Source: Haloferula helveola
GTDB taxonomy: Bacteria; Verrucomicrobiota; Verrucomicrobiia; Verrucomicrobiales; Akkermansiaceae
DNA length: 64,000 nucleotides
Reading direction: 5' to 3'
NCBI RefSeq assembly: GCF_037076345.1
Contig: NZ_AP024702.1
Coordinates: 4,836,001 to 4,900,000, forward strand
Made by a program: the position numbers and the translations under genes. Below the pieces are notes generated by a model, which saw nothing but the letters and a program-made list of their open reading frames with translations, did no database searches and was not told the origin of the DNA. Positions 17,684 to 25,968 of the stretch are shown here, in pieces (position 1 is the first letter of the stretch; each line of letters begins with the position of its first letter).

Positions 17684-18310
17684 CTATTCGGCCGGTGTCG
17701 GTGCGTCCTCGGCGGGTTCCGCGGGTGCTTCCTGAGGTGGCACGCCGTTCTTGATGTCGGCGACCATCGACCGTCCCGGGTTCTCCTTGCTGTATCGGAT
17801 CGACAGACCGATGAAGAACGCTCCGGCTGCCAGCACGAAGAAGAGGATGGTCATGAAGAAGCTGGCGGCAGGACTCGGCGGAGTAACCGGAGCCGGCGGC
17901 TTACGGGCGGGTGCCGCGGCCTTCTTGCGCTTCGGCTCGTCGGTTTCCTCCGGCTCTTCCCGGATGATCGGCGACTCACCGTCGGGGCGCTCTTTGGCGA
18001 GTTCGAGCTGCTCGTCGGCGGTCAGGCTGAAATCGAAGGCAACGTCCCCGATCTTGGCGGAAATGCCGTCGGTGAGCTCGATGATATCGCGGGCCTTGCC
18101 CTTGTACTTGGTGCCGTTGGTCGAGCCGAGGTCACGGAGCTGGTAGCCGCCCTCGATCCGCTCCATCACGGCGTGGTGCACCGAGATCGAGCTGCAGTCG
18201 ATGACGATGTCGTTCTCGCTACCCCGGCCTAGGGTCACGCTCTTCCGGTCCAGTGCGAAGCGGTAGGGCTGAGCGTTCTTGTCGGGAATGGTGATGGTGA
18301 CGCGTGGCAT
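17684..18310 (-). CDS. FHA domain membrane protein
   Basis: A 208-residue protein. Residues 5-95 are a forkhead-associated phosphothreonine-binding domain: VTLGRGSENDIVID, SSISVHHAVMER and LRDLGSTNGTKYKG are the conserved GR, SxxH and NG motifs. A charged linker (100-130) and a Pro/Ala stretch lead to a single membrane helix (~148-168) and an acidic, Pro-rich tail. It probably docks phosphorylated partners at the membrane. No Ser/Thr kinase gene is nearby. Confidence 0.85.
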   Translation of the reverse strand: MPRVTITIPDKNAQPYRFALDRKSVTLGRGSENDIVIDCSSISVHHAVMERIEGGYQLRDLGSTNGTKYKGKARDIIELTDGISAKIGDVAFDFSLTADEQLELAKERPDGESPIIREEPEETDEPKRKKAAAPARKPPAPVTPPSPAASFFMTILFFVLAAGAFFIGLSIRYSKENPGRSMVADIKNGVPPQEAPAEPAEDAPTPAE

Positions 18311-18434
18311 GCTTTGAAAACGCTGGGTTCAGCGACGTTCTAACGCCATTCGGCGGGCCCCCGCACGGAAAATCCGCGCCTCACTGGCAATGGTAATCAT
18401 GCGGGGGAGGCGGGCCCGGATTTTTGCCAATCGG

Positions 18435-18570
18435 GGGACCAGGATGGATGGAATGGATAGGATTGCTGAATCGGCCCTCTGGACCCAAGGCGGGAACCTC
18501 GCTGCGCTGCCCTTGGAAACGCGTGATTCGAAGGGAAAACCATCCTATCCATCCCATTCATCCTGGTCCC
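18435..18570. repeat. Inverted-repeat element with 30-bp arms
   Basis: The arms 18435-18464 and 18541-18570 are inverted copies with about three or four mismatches (motif ACCAGGATGGATGG, and CCATCCTATCCATCCCATTC on the other side). The 76 bases between are non-coding. This is the only evident structure in the 363-base gap 18311-18673 between the FHA and bactofilin genes, apart from whatever promoters drive those genes. Confidence 0.75.
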
Positions 18571-18673
18571 GATCTCTCCAAATCAGCATGACTTCGCACG
18601 AGCTTGATCGTCCGACCTCACTGGCACGGAAATCCCGATTGCCAAGCGGCTCCGGCTCTGCTCGATTGCAGGC

Positions 18674-18994
18674 ATGGCGAACGCAACGAACGTTTTGGCT
18701 AGCGGGATCGACATCAACGGTTCGATCCGCTTCTCCAACGACATGATCATCGACGGCAAGATCGAAGGTGAGATCATCTCCGACAAAGGCCGGGTTACCA
18801 TCGGCGAGAATGCCCAGGTCAAGGGCGACGTCACCGCAGGTGAGGTGAAGGTCTTCGGCAAGGTCGAGGGCAAGATCACCTCCGAGCGCTGCGAGCTGAA
18901 GGCGAAGAGCCGGCTCGATGGCGACATCAAGACCAAGAGCATCGTGATGGAAGACGGCGCCTCCCACAGCGGCCGCTCCGAGATCGGGGGCTGA
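18674..18994 (+). CDS. Bactofilin
   Basis: A 106-residue polymer-forming protein. It contains the bactofilin beta-helix pattern: GIDINGSIRFSNDMIIDGKIEGEI, GRVTIGENAQVKGDVTAGEVKVFGKVEGKI, with repeating V/I-x-G units. Bactofilins self-assemble into filaments at the membrane and organise cell shape, stalks or envelope enzymes. It stands alone with its own terminator, and no M23 peptidase (a frequent neighbour) is nearby. Confidence 0.9.
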   Translation: MANATNVLASGIDINGSIRFSNDMIIDGKIEGEIISDKGRVTIGENAQVKGDVTAGEVKVFGKVEGKITSERCELKAKSRLDGDIKTKSIVMEDGASHSGRSEIGG

Positions 18995-19023
18995 TCCCTG
19001 GCTTCTCGATAACTTTTCGAAAG

Positions 19024-19050
19024 AGGCGGCCCGGTCGGGCCGCCTTTTTT
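19024..19050 (+). terminator. Rho-independent terminator after bactofilin
   Basis: A GC-rich perfect stem (19024-19033 with 19036-19045) is followed directly by six T residues. It ends the bactofilin transcript. Confidence 0.9.
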
Positions 19051-19077
19051 CGTGCCGTCGTGCGGCGGGCGCCAGGC

Positions 19078-19917
19078 TCAGCGCAGCGAGAAGCCCGTGC
19101 CGCCGAGATGCTTGGTCGGACGGAAGGCGAAGAAGTTGATGCCCTTGCAGATCTGCGCCATCACCGGAAAGGCGAGAAAGATGGCGACAGGGTAGAAGAC
19201 GATCATGAGGATGCAGAAGGTCATGAACAGGCCTTCGGACAAGCGGGGCGCGGGTGCGAGCTCAGGGTAGGCCTCGACGGTCTTGTTCCAGTCGACACTG
19301 AGCCCGTAGAAGGCTTGGAAGATCCAGTAGAGGTTGAAGAGCGGAATGAACATGAAGCCGATCGCTTTGCCCGCACTCGCCCTTGCGAACCCGCCGTTCT
19401 CAATGCATTTCCAAACCCGATACAGATAGATGTAGCCGAGGATGGCCACGAACAGATTCAGGACGTAGCCGCCGATCATCAGGATCGAGAGGATCCCGGC
19501 CGCACCGTTGCTCATCCGATCACCTTGGGATCCGATGAGTGCGATCGGGATGATGATCAGAGCCACCGCTGTCAGCAGCAGACCGAGCCACATGCCGAAG
19601 CTGGCACCTTTCACCGACACGTGGGGATACTCGCCGCCGGGTTGGACGGTTTGGGTCGTCATGCCCGTCGCGGGAGCGGCGTAGGGGTTCACGTTGAAGC
19701 CTGCGGGGCTGGCGGTGGCTTGTGCGACGGGCTGGGCCTGCACGGGAAAGACGCCTTCCACTTCGCCGGCTGGCAGCCAGTTTTCCATGCCCTCGGCCCA
19801 CACGAGTGATTCGCGGGTGATGTTGCCGCCGGTGGCGAAGCTGACGAGCTGCTCGCCGGTGTAGGGACCCAATTGCTGGTCCTCCTGCATGACATACCAC
19901 TGTGCCTCGGTGCTCAT
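19078..19917 (-). CDS. GYF-domain multi-pass membrane protein
   Basis: A 279-residue protein. Residues ~5-55 form a GYF_2-type domain (WYVMQEDQQLGPYTGEQLVSF ... VWAEGMENWLPAGEV). A Gln/Ala/Pro linker follows, then about four membrane helices from ~95 to 270. This domain order is common in environmental bacteria; the GYF-like part is thought to bind proline-rich partners. No function can be assigned from neighbours. Confidence 0.75.
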   Translation of the reverse strand: MSTEAQWYVMQEDQQLGPYTGEQLVSFATGGNITRESLVWAEGMENWLPAGEVEGVFPVQAQPVAQATASPAGFNVNPYAAPATGMTTQTVQPGGEYPHVSVKGASFGMWLGLLLTAVALIIIPIALIGSQGDRMSNGAAGILSILMIGGYVLNLFVAILGYIYLYRVWKCIENGGFARASAGKAIGFMFIPLFNLYWIFQAFYGLSVDWNKTVEAYPELAPAPRLSEGLFMTFCILMIVFYPVAIFLAFPVMAQICKGINFFAFRPTKHLGGTGFSLR

Positions 19918-20002
19918 GATCTGGGTGGGCGAACTTCAGCCCGCAAGCCACCCCGAGGGCAAGTCGAATCGGTTCGCAAATGGACGTCGCTTTGTCGCCC
20001 GG

Positions 20003-20611
20003 CTACTTGTTCAGCTCCGAGCACAGCCACGCGATCCGGGCCGCCACCGAGTCCATGCTCAGGAGTTCGTAGCGGACGTCGGGATCGTGGACGAACTGCT
20101 GGCACATGACGTCGGCGAGGATGGCCGGATCATCAATCGACTGGGCCATCGAGCGGAACGCGTCCTGCACCTCACCGGCGAAGTGACCGACCGCCTCCTC
20201 GGCCGCCTCGTGGAGGGATTCGAGGGCGGAGGCAGACTGGGACTCGGGCTCGAAGACCTGGGCAATCGGGCGGATCCGCGCCTTCGGGTAGGGGCTTTCC
20301 AGATCCCATTCGACGAAACGGACCCGGATCACCCCGTGGAGAAGAAGATTCGAGGTTCCGTCGTCCATCTCGCGGGATGCCCGGACGAGGCCGATCGTGC
20401 CGATCGGCGAGGTGCACTCGGCGGGGTCATCGGTCTCCTCTGCCGCGTGGAGACGGCCGACGGCGAAAAAGCAGGAACCTTCGAGCGTCTCGGAGAGCAT
20501 CTGGCGGTAGCGGGGCTCGAAGATCCGGAGTGGCATTCCGCCATGAGGAAAGAGCGTGCAGCCGTGCAGGACCATCACGCCACAGCTTTCCGGGATCTCA
20601 AGGGTCGACAT
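20003..20611 (-). CDS. Lon N-terminal (LAN/substrate-binding) domain protein
   Basis: A 202-residue stand-alone Lon N domain: VMVLHGCTLFPHGGMPLRIFEPRYRQML (10-37), then AVGRLHA, IGTIGLVRASREMDDGTSNLLLHGVIRVRF, the order seen in Lon and in free LON-domain proteins. The ATPase and protease parts are absent, so it probably binds proteins without degrading them. The ATG at 20611 gives the family start (MSTLEIPE); upstream codons extend without homology. The next gene upstream on this strand starts 55 bases away. Confidence 0.85.
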   Translation of the reverse strand: MSTLEIPESCGVMVLHGCTLFPHGGMPLRIFEPRYRQMLSETLEGSCFFAVGRLHAAEETDDPAECTSPIGTIGLVRASREMDDGTSNLLLHGVIRVRFVEWDLESPYPKARIRPIAQVFEPESQSASALESLHEAAEEAVGHFAGEVQDAFRSMAQSIDDPAILADVMCQQFVHDPDVRYELLSMDSVAARIAWLCSELNK

Positions 20612-20665
20612 CTGCCCCAGAGGACGCCGGTGCGGCTTTCGGCGCAACGCCAAATGCACCCGAAC

Positions 20666-21064
20666 TCAATGACCTCGCTGACGGGGTTCCCGGGTATTGC
20701 AGGGTTCGCCGCAGTGGAAGCAGCGGAACCAACGGGTGAACAGGGCTCTCAGCGCGATTGCCGCCCGAACGCTGCCGAAGGCCCGGGAGGCTTTCGGGCT
20801 CACCGGCGTTGCCGCCAGCTTTCTCAACAGTTGTCCCCGGCAAAGCGGACAGCGGAGGTTCCCGCTTGTCATGAGATAGAGCAGCCCCACCCCGAAGGCG
20901 GATCCGAGCAGGATGATCGTCAGGCGAATGCCCCGCGGGTCATGGAAAAACATTCCCCAGACGAGCGCCGCGGGCAGCGCGATCCACGTGGCGCCGCAGG
21001 CCAGAAAGCAAAGCGAACTGAACTTGAGGCGCCAGAGGGTCCGACGAGAGGCGAATCGATGCAC
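20666..21064 (-). CDS. Membrane protein with C-terminal zinc ribbon
   Basis: A 132-residue protein: basic start, two membrane helices (~15-37 and 45-65), then CPLC and CFHC pairs ~37 residues apart that could form a four-Cys zinc site. Start codon is GTG at 21064. No named family was recognised. It lies 97 bases downstream of the dnaB stop in an AT-rich gap (21065-21161) where a promoter for this gene is likely. Confidence 0.6.
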   Translation of the reverse strand: MHRFASRRTLWRLKFSSLCFLACGATWIALPAALVWGMFFHDPRGIRLTIILLGSAFGVGLLYLMTSGNLRCPLCRGQLLRKLAATPVSPKASRAFGSVRAAIALRALFTRWFRCFHCGEPCNTREPRQRGH

Positions 21065-21161
21065 AACCTTTTAATCTAACACATATCGTGCCCAACGATT
21101 GCCGATTCTGAAATATTGGCAATTTCGTCATAATTTGGTGGGTCTGGAGCCCGGATTTGAC

Positions 21162-22580
21162 TCAGTCCATTTCCCGGGCCCGGGTCTCGAATCGCATGAG
21201 TTCCGCAATGAAGGTCAGCGGCACGTGGCCGGTCTCACCATTCCGGTTCTTGGCCAGTACGAGTTCCGCCTTGCCGGCGAGCTCCTCCTTCTCCTCCTCG
21301 CTTTCGGCGTAGTAGGCGCTTCGGTAGAGCAGCCCGATCATGTCGGCGTCCTGCTCGATGGTTCCCGATTCCCGGAGGTCCGACATCCGGGGCACACCGA
21401 GCGACGACCCCGTCCGTCCTTCCGGGCCCCGGTTGAGTTGGGCGAGGACGACGATCGGCACGCCGAGCTCCTTCGCCAGAGCCTTGATACCCGCGGAGAT
21501 TTCACCAATTTCCCGTTCCCGCGAGTTGGCGGCCTGACGGCTGTTCGACTTCAGGAGCTGGAGGTAGTCGATCGCGATCAGGCCGATGCCGTCCTCGCGT
21601 TTCCGTCGCCGTGCCTTGGCCCGCAGGGTCTCGATCGGGATCCCGGCGGTGTCGTCGATCCACAGCTTGGCCGCGGCCACTTCCTGCGCCGCGCGCTTCA
21701 GTTTGAGCAGCTCTTCCTTGGCCGGCTTGAAGCCCTTGCCGAGCTTGCTCATCGCGAAACGCGCCCGTGAGAAGACCAGACGCTGGACGATCTGGAAGGC
21801 GGTCATTTCGCACGAGAAGACCATCGTCGGGACGTTCTGATCGACACAGATGTGTTCGACGATGTTCATCATCAGCGAGGTCTTGCCCATCGAGGGGCGG
21901 GCCGCCACGACGAACATTTCACCCGGCTTCAGGCCTTTGCTCATCGTGTCGAGATCGCTGTAGCCGGTGGCGACTCCCTGGACCTCCATTTCGCCCGCGA
22001 GGATCTCCTGGAAGCGGGTCATTACCTCGCCGACGGATTCCTTGATGGAAAAGCCGCTGGCGGTTTCGCTGCTCTGGCGGATGCCGAGGACCTCCTGCTC
22101 GACCCGGTCGAGTAGTTGGGCGGTGTCCTCCGGGTTGTCGTAGGCCTCGGAAATCGACTCCGTGCAGGTGCGGATGATCGAGCGCAGGACATGCTTCTCC
22201 TTCACGATCCCGAGGTGGGTCGCGAAGTGCGCCGCATTGGGCGCATAAGTGTAGATGTCGGTGATCGCCGACGGTCCGCCGATGTGATCGAGGATCCCGC
22301 GGTCGTGGAGAAGCTGAACCAGCGAGACGAGCTCGATCTCGGTGCCCTTGTTGTTCAGGTCGACGACCGTTTCGTAGAGGAGTCCGTGGGCCGGCAGGTA
22401 GAAGTGGTCCCGGCTCAGGCCTTCTTCCTGGGCGCGGACGATCCACTGCTCCGGGTCCTTGAGCATCGAGGAAAGGATGCTCTTCTCCGGCCCGAGGGCG
22501 TTCGGGAGCGTGCGTGAAACGTCTTCACGATCCGGAGTGGCGGGTGATTGCAGCGAAGGAGCCTGAGTCTCGGTGGCCAT
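21162..22580 (-). CDS. dnaB: Replicative DNA helicase DnaB
   Basis: A 472-residue hexameric helicase of the replication fork. The N-terminal domain (NALGPEKSILSSMLKDPEQW ... HFYLPAHGLLYETVV) is followed by the RecA-like domain with Walker A ARPSMGKTS, the Walker B region GLIAIDYLQLL, and the C-terminal VVLAQLNRGPE and DLRESGTIEQDAD motifs. The ATG at 22580 is favoured over 22652 because the extra residues are non-conserved. rplI lies directly upstream on the same strand, the usual rplI-dnaB order, but a strong terminator separates the two genes. Confidence 0.95.
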   Translation of the reverse strand: MATETQAPSLQSPATPDREDVSRTLPNALGPEKSILSSMLKDPEQWIVRAQEEGLSRDHFYLPAHGLLYETVVDLNNKGTEIELVSLVQLLHDRGILDHIGGPSAITDIYTYAPNAAHFATHLGIVKEKHVLRSIIRTCTESISEAYDNPEDTAQLLDRVEQEVLGIRQSSETASGFSIKESVGEVMTRFQEILAGEMEVQGVATGYSDLDTMSKGLKPGEMFVVAARPSMGKTSLMMNIVEHICVDQNVPTMVFSCEMTAFQIVQRLVFSRARFAMSKLGKGFKPAKEELLKLKRAAQEVAAAKLWIDDTAGIPIETLRAKARRRKREDGIGLIAIDYLQLLKSNSRQAANSREREIGEISAGIKALAKELGVPIVVLAQLNRGPEGRTGSSLGVPRMSDLRESGTIEQDADMIGLLYRSAYYAESEEEKEELAGKAELVLAKNRNGETGHVPLTFIAELMRFETRAREMD

Positions 22581-22642
22581 GGGTGCGGGTGAACATGCCC
22601 CGCCGGACCCGTTCGGGTCAACGGGGGCAATCGGTGAATTGT

Positions 22643-22670
22643 CTGTGAACAACCATCAAGTTGTTCACAG
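22643..22670. promoter_or_regulatory. 11-bp inverted repeat upstream of dnaB, DnaA-box-like
   Basis: CTGTGAACAAC and GTTGTTCACAG face each other across a six-base spacer, 63 bases before the dnaB start. Each arm contains TTGTTCACA, one mismatch from the DnaA consensus TTATNCACA. It could be an operator or a pair of weak DnaA boxes controlling dnaB. No binding evidence exists here. Confidence 0.45.
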
Positions 22671-22682
22671 CACCCTAGGGCT

Positions 22683-22718
22683 TCAAACAAAACGGGCGGG
22701 TTCCGAGGAACCCGCCCG
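22683..22718 (-). terminator. Terminator after rplI
   Basis: A perfect 12-bp stem (22693-22704 with 22707-22718) is followed on the minus strand by TTTTGTTTG. It lies 28 bases after the rplI stop, so rplI is probably not co-transcribed with dnaB except by read-through. Confidence 0.85.
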
Positions 22719-22746
22719 CTTGGGAAAATGCTGAGTGCCGTCCGGC

Positions 22747-23223
22747 TTACTCGTCTTCGCCGGTTTCCTCGGTCTTGGCCTCGACGTTGATCGTCAGGGT
22801 CGTGCTGACCTCGGGGTGCACGCGGACCACGACGTCCACCTTGCCCGAACGCTTGATCGGCTTCTCGAGATCGATCGCGTGGCGGTCGATTTCGATACCG
22901 GCGGCTTCGAGTTCCTTGTGGATGTCGATCGAGGTGACCGAACCGAACGCCTTGCCGCCTTGGCCGGTCTCGAGCGTGAACTTCGGACGCAGCTTCGAGA
23001 TCTTGGTCGCGAGTGCCTGGGCATCGTTCAGCTCCTCGGCCTCACGCTTGCCGCGAGCGATCTTGAGGGCCTCGACGTGGCGCAGGTTGGAACGGGTCGC
23101 CTCGAACGCTTTGCCTTGGGGAATGAGGAAATTGCGCGCGTAACCGGCGCGGACCTTGACGACATCGGCCTCGGAACCGAGACCTTCGATCTTTTCGCGG
23201 AGAATGACTTGAGCGGTGGCCAT
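22747..23223 (-). CDS. rplI: 50S ribosomal protein L9
   Basis: A 158-residue ribosomal protein: MATAQVILREKIEGLGSEADVVKVRAGYARNFLIPQGKA is the L9 N-terminal signature, followed by the long helix and the C-terminal domain (GGKAFGSVTSIDIHKEL). A short acidic tail (ETGEDE) extends the end. It lies upstream of dnaB on the same strand. rpsF and rpsR, often upstream, are not in this window at that position. Confidence 0.95.
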   Translation of the reverse strand: MATAQVILREKIEGLGSEADVVKVRAGYARNFLIPQGKAFEATRSNLRHVEALKIARGKREAEELNDAQALATKISKLRPKFTLETGQGGKAFGSVTSIDIHKELEAAGIEIDRHAIDLEKPIKRSGKVDVVVRVHPEVSTTLTINVEAKTEETGEDE

Positions 23224-23321
23224 GACGTGTGATGGGCGTTCGTGGGGGCGGGGAGGTAGGGTTTAGTGCCGATGGAGTCAAGGAAAATGCAGGATTCGGG
23301 CATCAAGTCCACGACAGGGGA

Positions 23322-23408
23322 AACCGCGAATGGACGCCAATGGACACGAATCTTGGAGGCACGGGCGATTCCGTGGCAATTCGAGCATGTCTGCGTCCAT
23401 TCGTGGTT
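23322..23408. repeat. Inverted repeat of the GAATGGACGC type
   Basis: The 16-base arms 23322-23337 and 23393-23408 match inverted at 15 of 16 positions (AACCGCGAATGGACGC type). Beside the left arm the unit GAATGGAC-like is partly repeated (AATGGACACGAAT near 23339). The ~300-base gap 23224-23523 between rplI and the cysteine synthase-like gene contains nothing else recognisable beyond likely divergent promoters. Confidence 0.65.
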
Positions 23409-23523
23409 CGGTTTTCCGAAATGCGAGTTGCTGGGAATCCCGGAGCCACGGTTCTGGTGAAATCTTTGTTTCTCGGGAATTCCGGCTTGGCAGGGCAGGG
23501 TCGGGTCGGCGGATGATCCGGCC

Positions 23524-24498
23524 ATGCAGACTCAGGAAGCCCGGAAACTCGGGGCAGGCGGGCGTTTCATCCGTCAGGTGCCCCCGACGCCGCTGGTCCC
23601 CGTCGAGCCGGAATCCGGCCTCGGCCCGGTTTGGTGCAAGCTGGAGTTCATGAATCCGAGTGGATCGACCAAGGACCGCATCGCCCGCCACATTCTTGAG
23701 AAGGCGTGGCGGCGGGGTGTAATCAGTGCCGGAGACACGGTGGTCGAGGCGTCGAGCGGCTCCACCAGTATCGCGTTGGCTCTGGCATGTGCCCAGATGG
23801 GGCTGAAATTCGTCGCCTTTATCCCGTCAACGGCCACGGCCGAGCGAGGATTGATGATTCGGGCTTACGGGGGCGAAGTGCGTCGGGTCGACGGCGGGAT
23901 GCCGGATGTTCTCGGAGCCGCCGTGGCGGCGGCGGATTCCGAAGGTTGGTTCGCGGTTCGGCAATTCGAGAATCCCGACAATGCTGAGGCCCACCGCTTG
24001 GGGACGGGGCCCGAGATCCTCTCGCAGATGGACTGCGGCACGGTGGACGCGATCGTCAGTGGCGTCGGAACCGGCGGGACCTTGCGCGGTCTCTGGGAAG
24101 CATTTGCCGAGGCCGGTTGCGGGGTGCGGGCGGTGGCCGCGATCCCGCATGCGGGAGACGCCTTCGGGCACAATGCCGAATGCTGCAGCCTCGCCTTCAG
24201 CAAGGAAGTTCCCGGAGTCGTCGAATGCCTTTCCAAACTCTACGAGGACTGGAAGGCCGATGTTCAGGCCGGTGTGCTCGAGGAGCTCCCGGTCGGTGAG
24301 GAGGAATGCCTTCGGCAAACCCGTCGGCTCTGGAGCATGGGTTTTCCTGTCGGTCCGAGTTCCGGTCTGAACCTCGCCGCGGCGATGGAGGTGAAGCGCC
24401 GCCTCGGTGTATCGGCCCGCGTTGTGACGGTTTTCCCCGACCGGATGGAGCGCTATTTCTCGCATCGGGTGTTCGAAAAGTTGCGCGGGGAGGCCTGA
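23524..24498 (+). CDS. Cysteine synthase / cystathionine beta-synthase-like PLP enzyme
   Basis: A 324-residue fold-type II PLP enzyme. Lys50 in NPSGSTKDR is the expected cofactor lysine, EASSGSTSIALA is the substrate loop and SGVGTGGTLRG is the PLP phosphate loop, all as in CysK/CysM. The C-terminal VGPSSGLNLAAA is also conserved. It could make cysteine from O-acetylserine or a related beta-replacement product; no sulfur-pathway gene is adjacent, so the exact substrate is open. Confidence 0.85.
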   Translation: MQTQEARKLGAGGRFIRQVPPTPLVPVEPESGLGPVWCKLEFMNPSGSTKDRIARHILEKAWRRGVISAGDTVVEASSGSTSIALALACAQMGLKFVAFIPSTATAERGLMIRAYGGEVRRVDGGMPDVLGAAVAAADSEGWFAVRQFENPDNAEAHRLGTGPEILSQMDCGTVDAIVSGVGTGGTLRGLWEAFAEAGCGVRAVAAIPHAGDAFGHNAECCSLAFSKEVPGVVECLSKLYEDWKADVQAGVLEELPVGEEECLRQTRRLWSMGFPVGPSSGLNLAAAMEVKRRLGVSARVVTVFPDRMERYFSHRVFEKLRGEA

Positions 24499-24550
24499 CG
24501 CTGCTCTGGAAACTCGACGGGGCGGGATCCGGAGTCTAGGGTGTTAGGCG

Positions 24551-25153
24551 ATGCCTGAGGATGAAGATCGCAAGGACCCTCCGCCGCCAAGTCTGAGCCC
24601 GCCGCCGAAGCCGCCGCCGGTGGATGTTGCGGGCACTCCTCCGCCAGCACCGGCGAACGAGGGTGGCAGCGTCGAGGTGACCAAGGTTCCGCAAGACTCC
24701 GAGGAGGATGAGGAGAATCTCGAGGCCGGCAGCATCGCTCCGCTCAACAGCCGGTTGCTGGCAGGTCTTATCGATGGCTTCGTTGCCAGTGGTTTGTATT
24801 GGTTGGCGACGATGATTCTCCCGGGTGCCTTGGAAAAGGTAGGGTGGCTGGTTTTCGCCGGATACTGGATCGTCCGTGACTCGCTGCCCTTCATGAAGGG
24901 CCAAAGTGTCGGCAAGATGGCGATGAAGCTGAAGGTCGAGAAGGCCGACGGCGGCGACATCGTGAAGGACTGGGAAAGCGCCTTGATCCGCAATGCCGCG
25001 CTCCTGATTCCCATTTTCGGGTTGGTCGAAGCGATCATCCTGATCTCCCGCGATAGCAAGCCGGAGAAGGGACTGCGTCTTGGTGACGAGTGGGCGAAGA
25101 CCAAGGTCGTGACCGCGCCGACGGAAGATTCCGGAGGGGAATCCGACTCCTAG
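24551..25153 (+). CDS. RDD family membrane protein
   Basis: A 200-residue protein. The first ~60 residues are Pro/Asp/Glu-rich and likely disordered in the cytoplasm. From residue ~65 comes an RDD domain (NSRLLAGLIDGFVASGLYW with the Arg and Asp of the family name, then GQSVGKMAMKL and RNAALLIPIFGL) with about three membrane helices. Function is unknown, possibly transport. Its stop overlaps the convergent mutM stop by four bases. Confidence 0.8.
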   Translation: MPEDEDRKDPPPPSLSPPPKPPPVDVAGTPPPAPANEGGSVEVTKVPQDSEEDEENLEAGSIAPLNSRLLAGLIDGFVASGLYWLATMILPGALEKVGWLVFAGYWIVRDSLPFMKGQSVGKMAMKLKVEKADGGDIVKDWESALIRNAALLIPIFGLVEAIILISRDSKPEKGLRLGDEWAKTKVVTAPTEDSGGESDS

Positions 25154-25965
25154 CGCTGGCACACCGGGCACCAGTAAGTCGCGCGTTGTCCGAGGACGGC
25201 GTGACGGATCGGTGTCGAGCAACTGCGACAGGGTTCTTCCGCGCGGCCATAGACGAACAGCCGTTGGCGGAAGTAGCCGGGTTGGCCGTCGGAGTTGACG
25301 AAGTCACGGAGGGTCGTGCCGCCTTGCTCGATCGAAGCGGCCAGCACTTCGCGGATCGCTGCGACGAGTCGCGCAAGCCTCGGACCCGAGACCCGGCGGG
25401 CAGCCGTTCGTGGTCGGATTCCCGCCCGGTGCAGGGCTTCGCTGGCGTAGATGTTGCCGACGCCCACCACGATGCCCGCGTCCATGATGACCTGTTTGAT
25501 CGGCGCCGTGCGACCCTTGCAGGCAGCCTTGAGGTGGGCGGTGGTGAACTCATCCGACAGCGGTTCGGGTCCGAGCGATGCAAGCAGCGGGTGATCGAGC
25601 GGATCGCCCGCCGGCAGGTGAAGCACGATTCCGAAGCGTCGGGGATCGTGGTAGCGGATTTCCCGGGTGCCGGGCAGGCATAAGATGACGTGGTCGTGCT
25701 TGCGGTGGTCCTCCGTCCGCTCGCAGACGCGCAGGCTCCCTGACATTCCGAGGTGGATCAGCAGTGCCCCGTCATCGGTATCGGCGATCAGGTACTTCCC
25801 GCGTCGCCGGATGCCGGTGACGGGCTTGCCGCAGATGTCCTCGATGTCCGCTGAAACGGGATGCCGGAGTCGTGAGTCGCGGACGATCACTCCGGTGATC
25901 GGCTTGCCGACCAGATGGGGGGCAATGCCGCGGCGGGTCGTCTCGACTTCAGGAAGCTCGGGCAT
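25150..25965 (-). CDS. mutM: Formamidopyrimidine-DNA glycosylase
   Basis: A 271-residue bifunctional repair enzyme that removes 8-oxoguanine and cleaves the abasic site. MPELPEVETTRRGI gives the catalytic Pro2-Glu3. The beta-hairpin lysine lies in LLIHLGMSGSL, the helix-two-turn-helix contains VGVGNIYASEALH, and the end has a C-x2-C-x16-C-x2-C zinc finger (CRSCSTPIR ... YWCPVCQR). Complete and typical in length. Followed downstream by a 4-base convergent overlap with the RDD gene. Confidence 0.95.
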   Translation of the reverse strand: MPELPEVETTRRGIAPHLVGKPITGVIVRDSRLRHPVSADIEDICGKPVTGIRRRGKYLIADTDDGALLIHLGMSGSLRVCERTEDHRKHDHVILCLPGTREIRYHDPRRFGIVLHLPAGDPLDHPLLASLGPEPLSDEFTTAHLKAACKGRTAPIKQVIMDAGIVVGVGNIYASEALHRAGIRPRTAARRVSGPRLARLVAAIREVLAASIEQGGTTLRDFVNSDGQPGYFRQRLFVYGRAEEPCRSCSTPIRHAVLGQRATYWCPVCQR

Positions 25966-25968
25966 CGG

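Noticed and set aside
23229-23691. Open frames on both strands in the rplI/cysteine synthase gap
   Set aside because: They cover the GAATGGACGC repeat and extend into known genes; no start site or family match.
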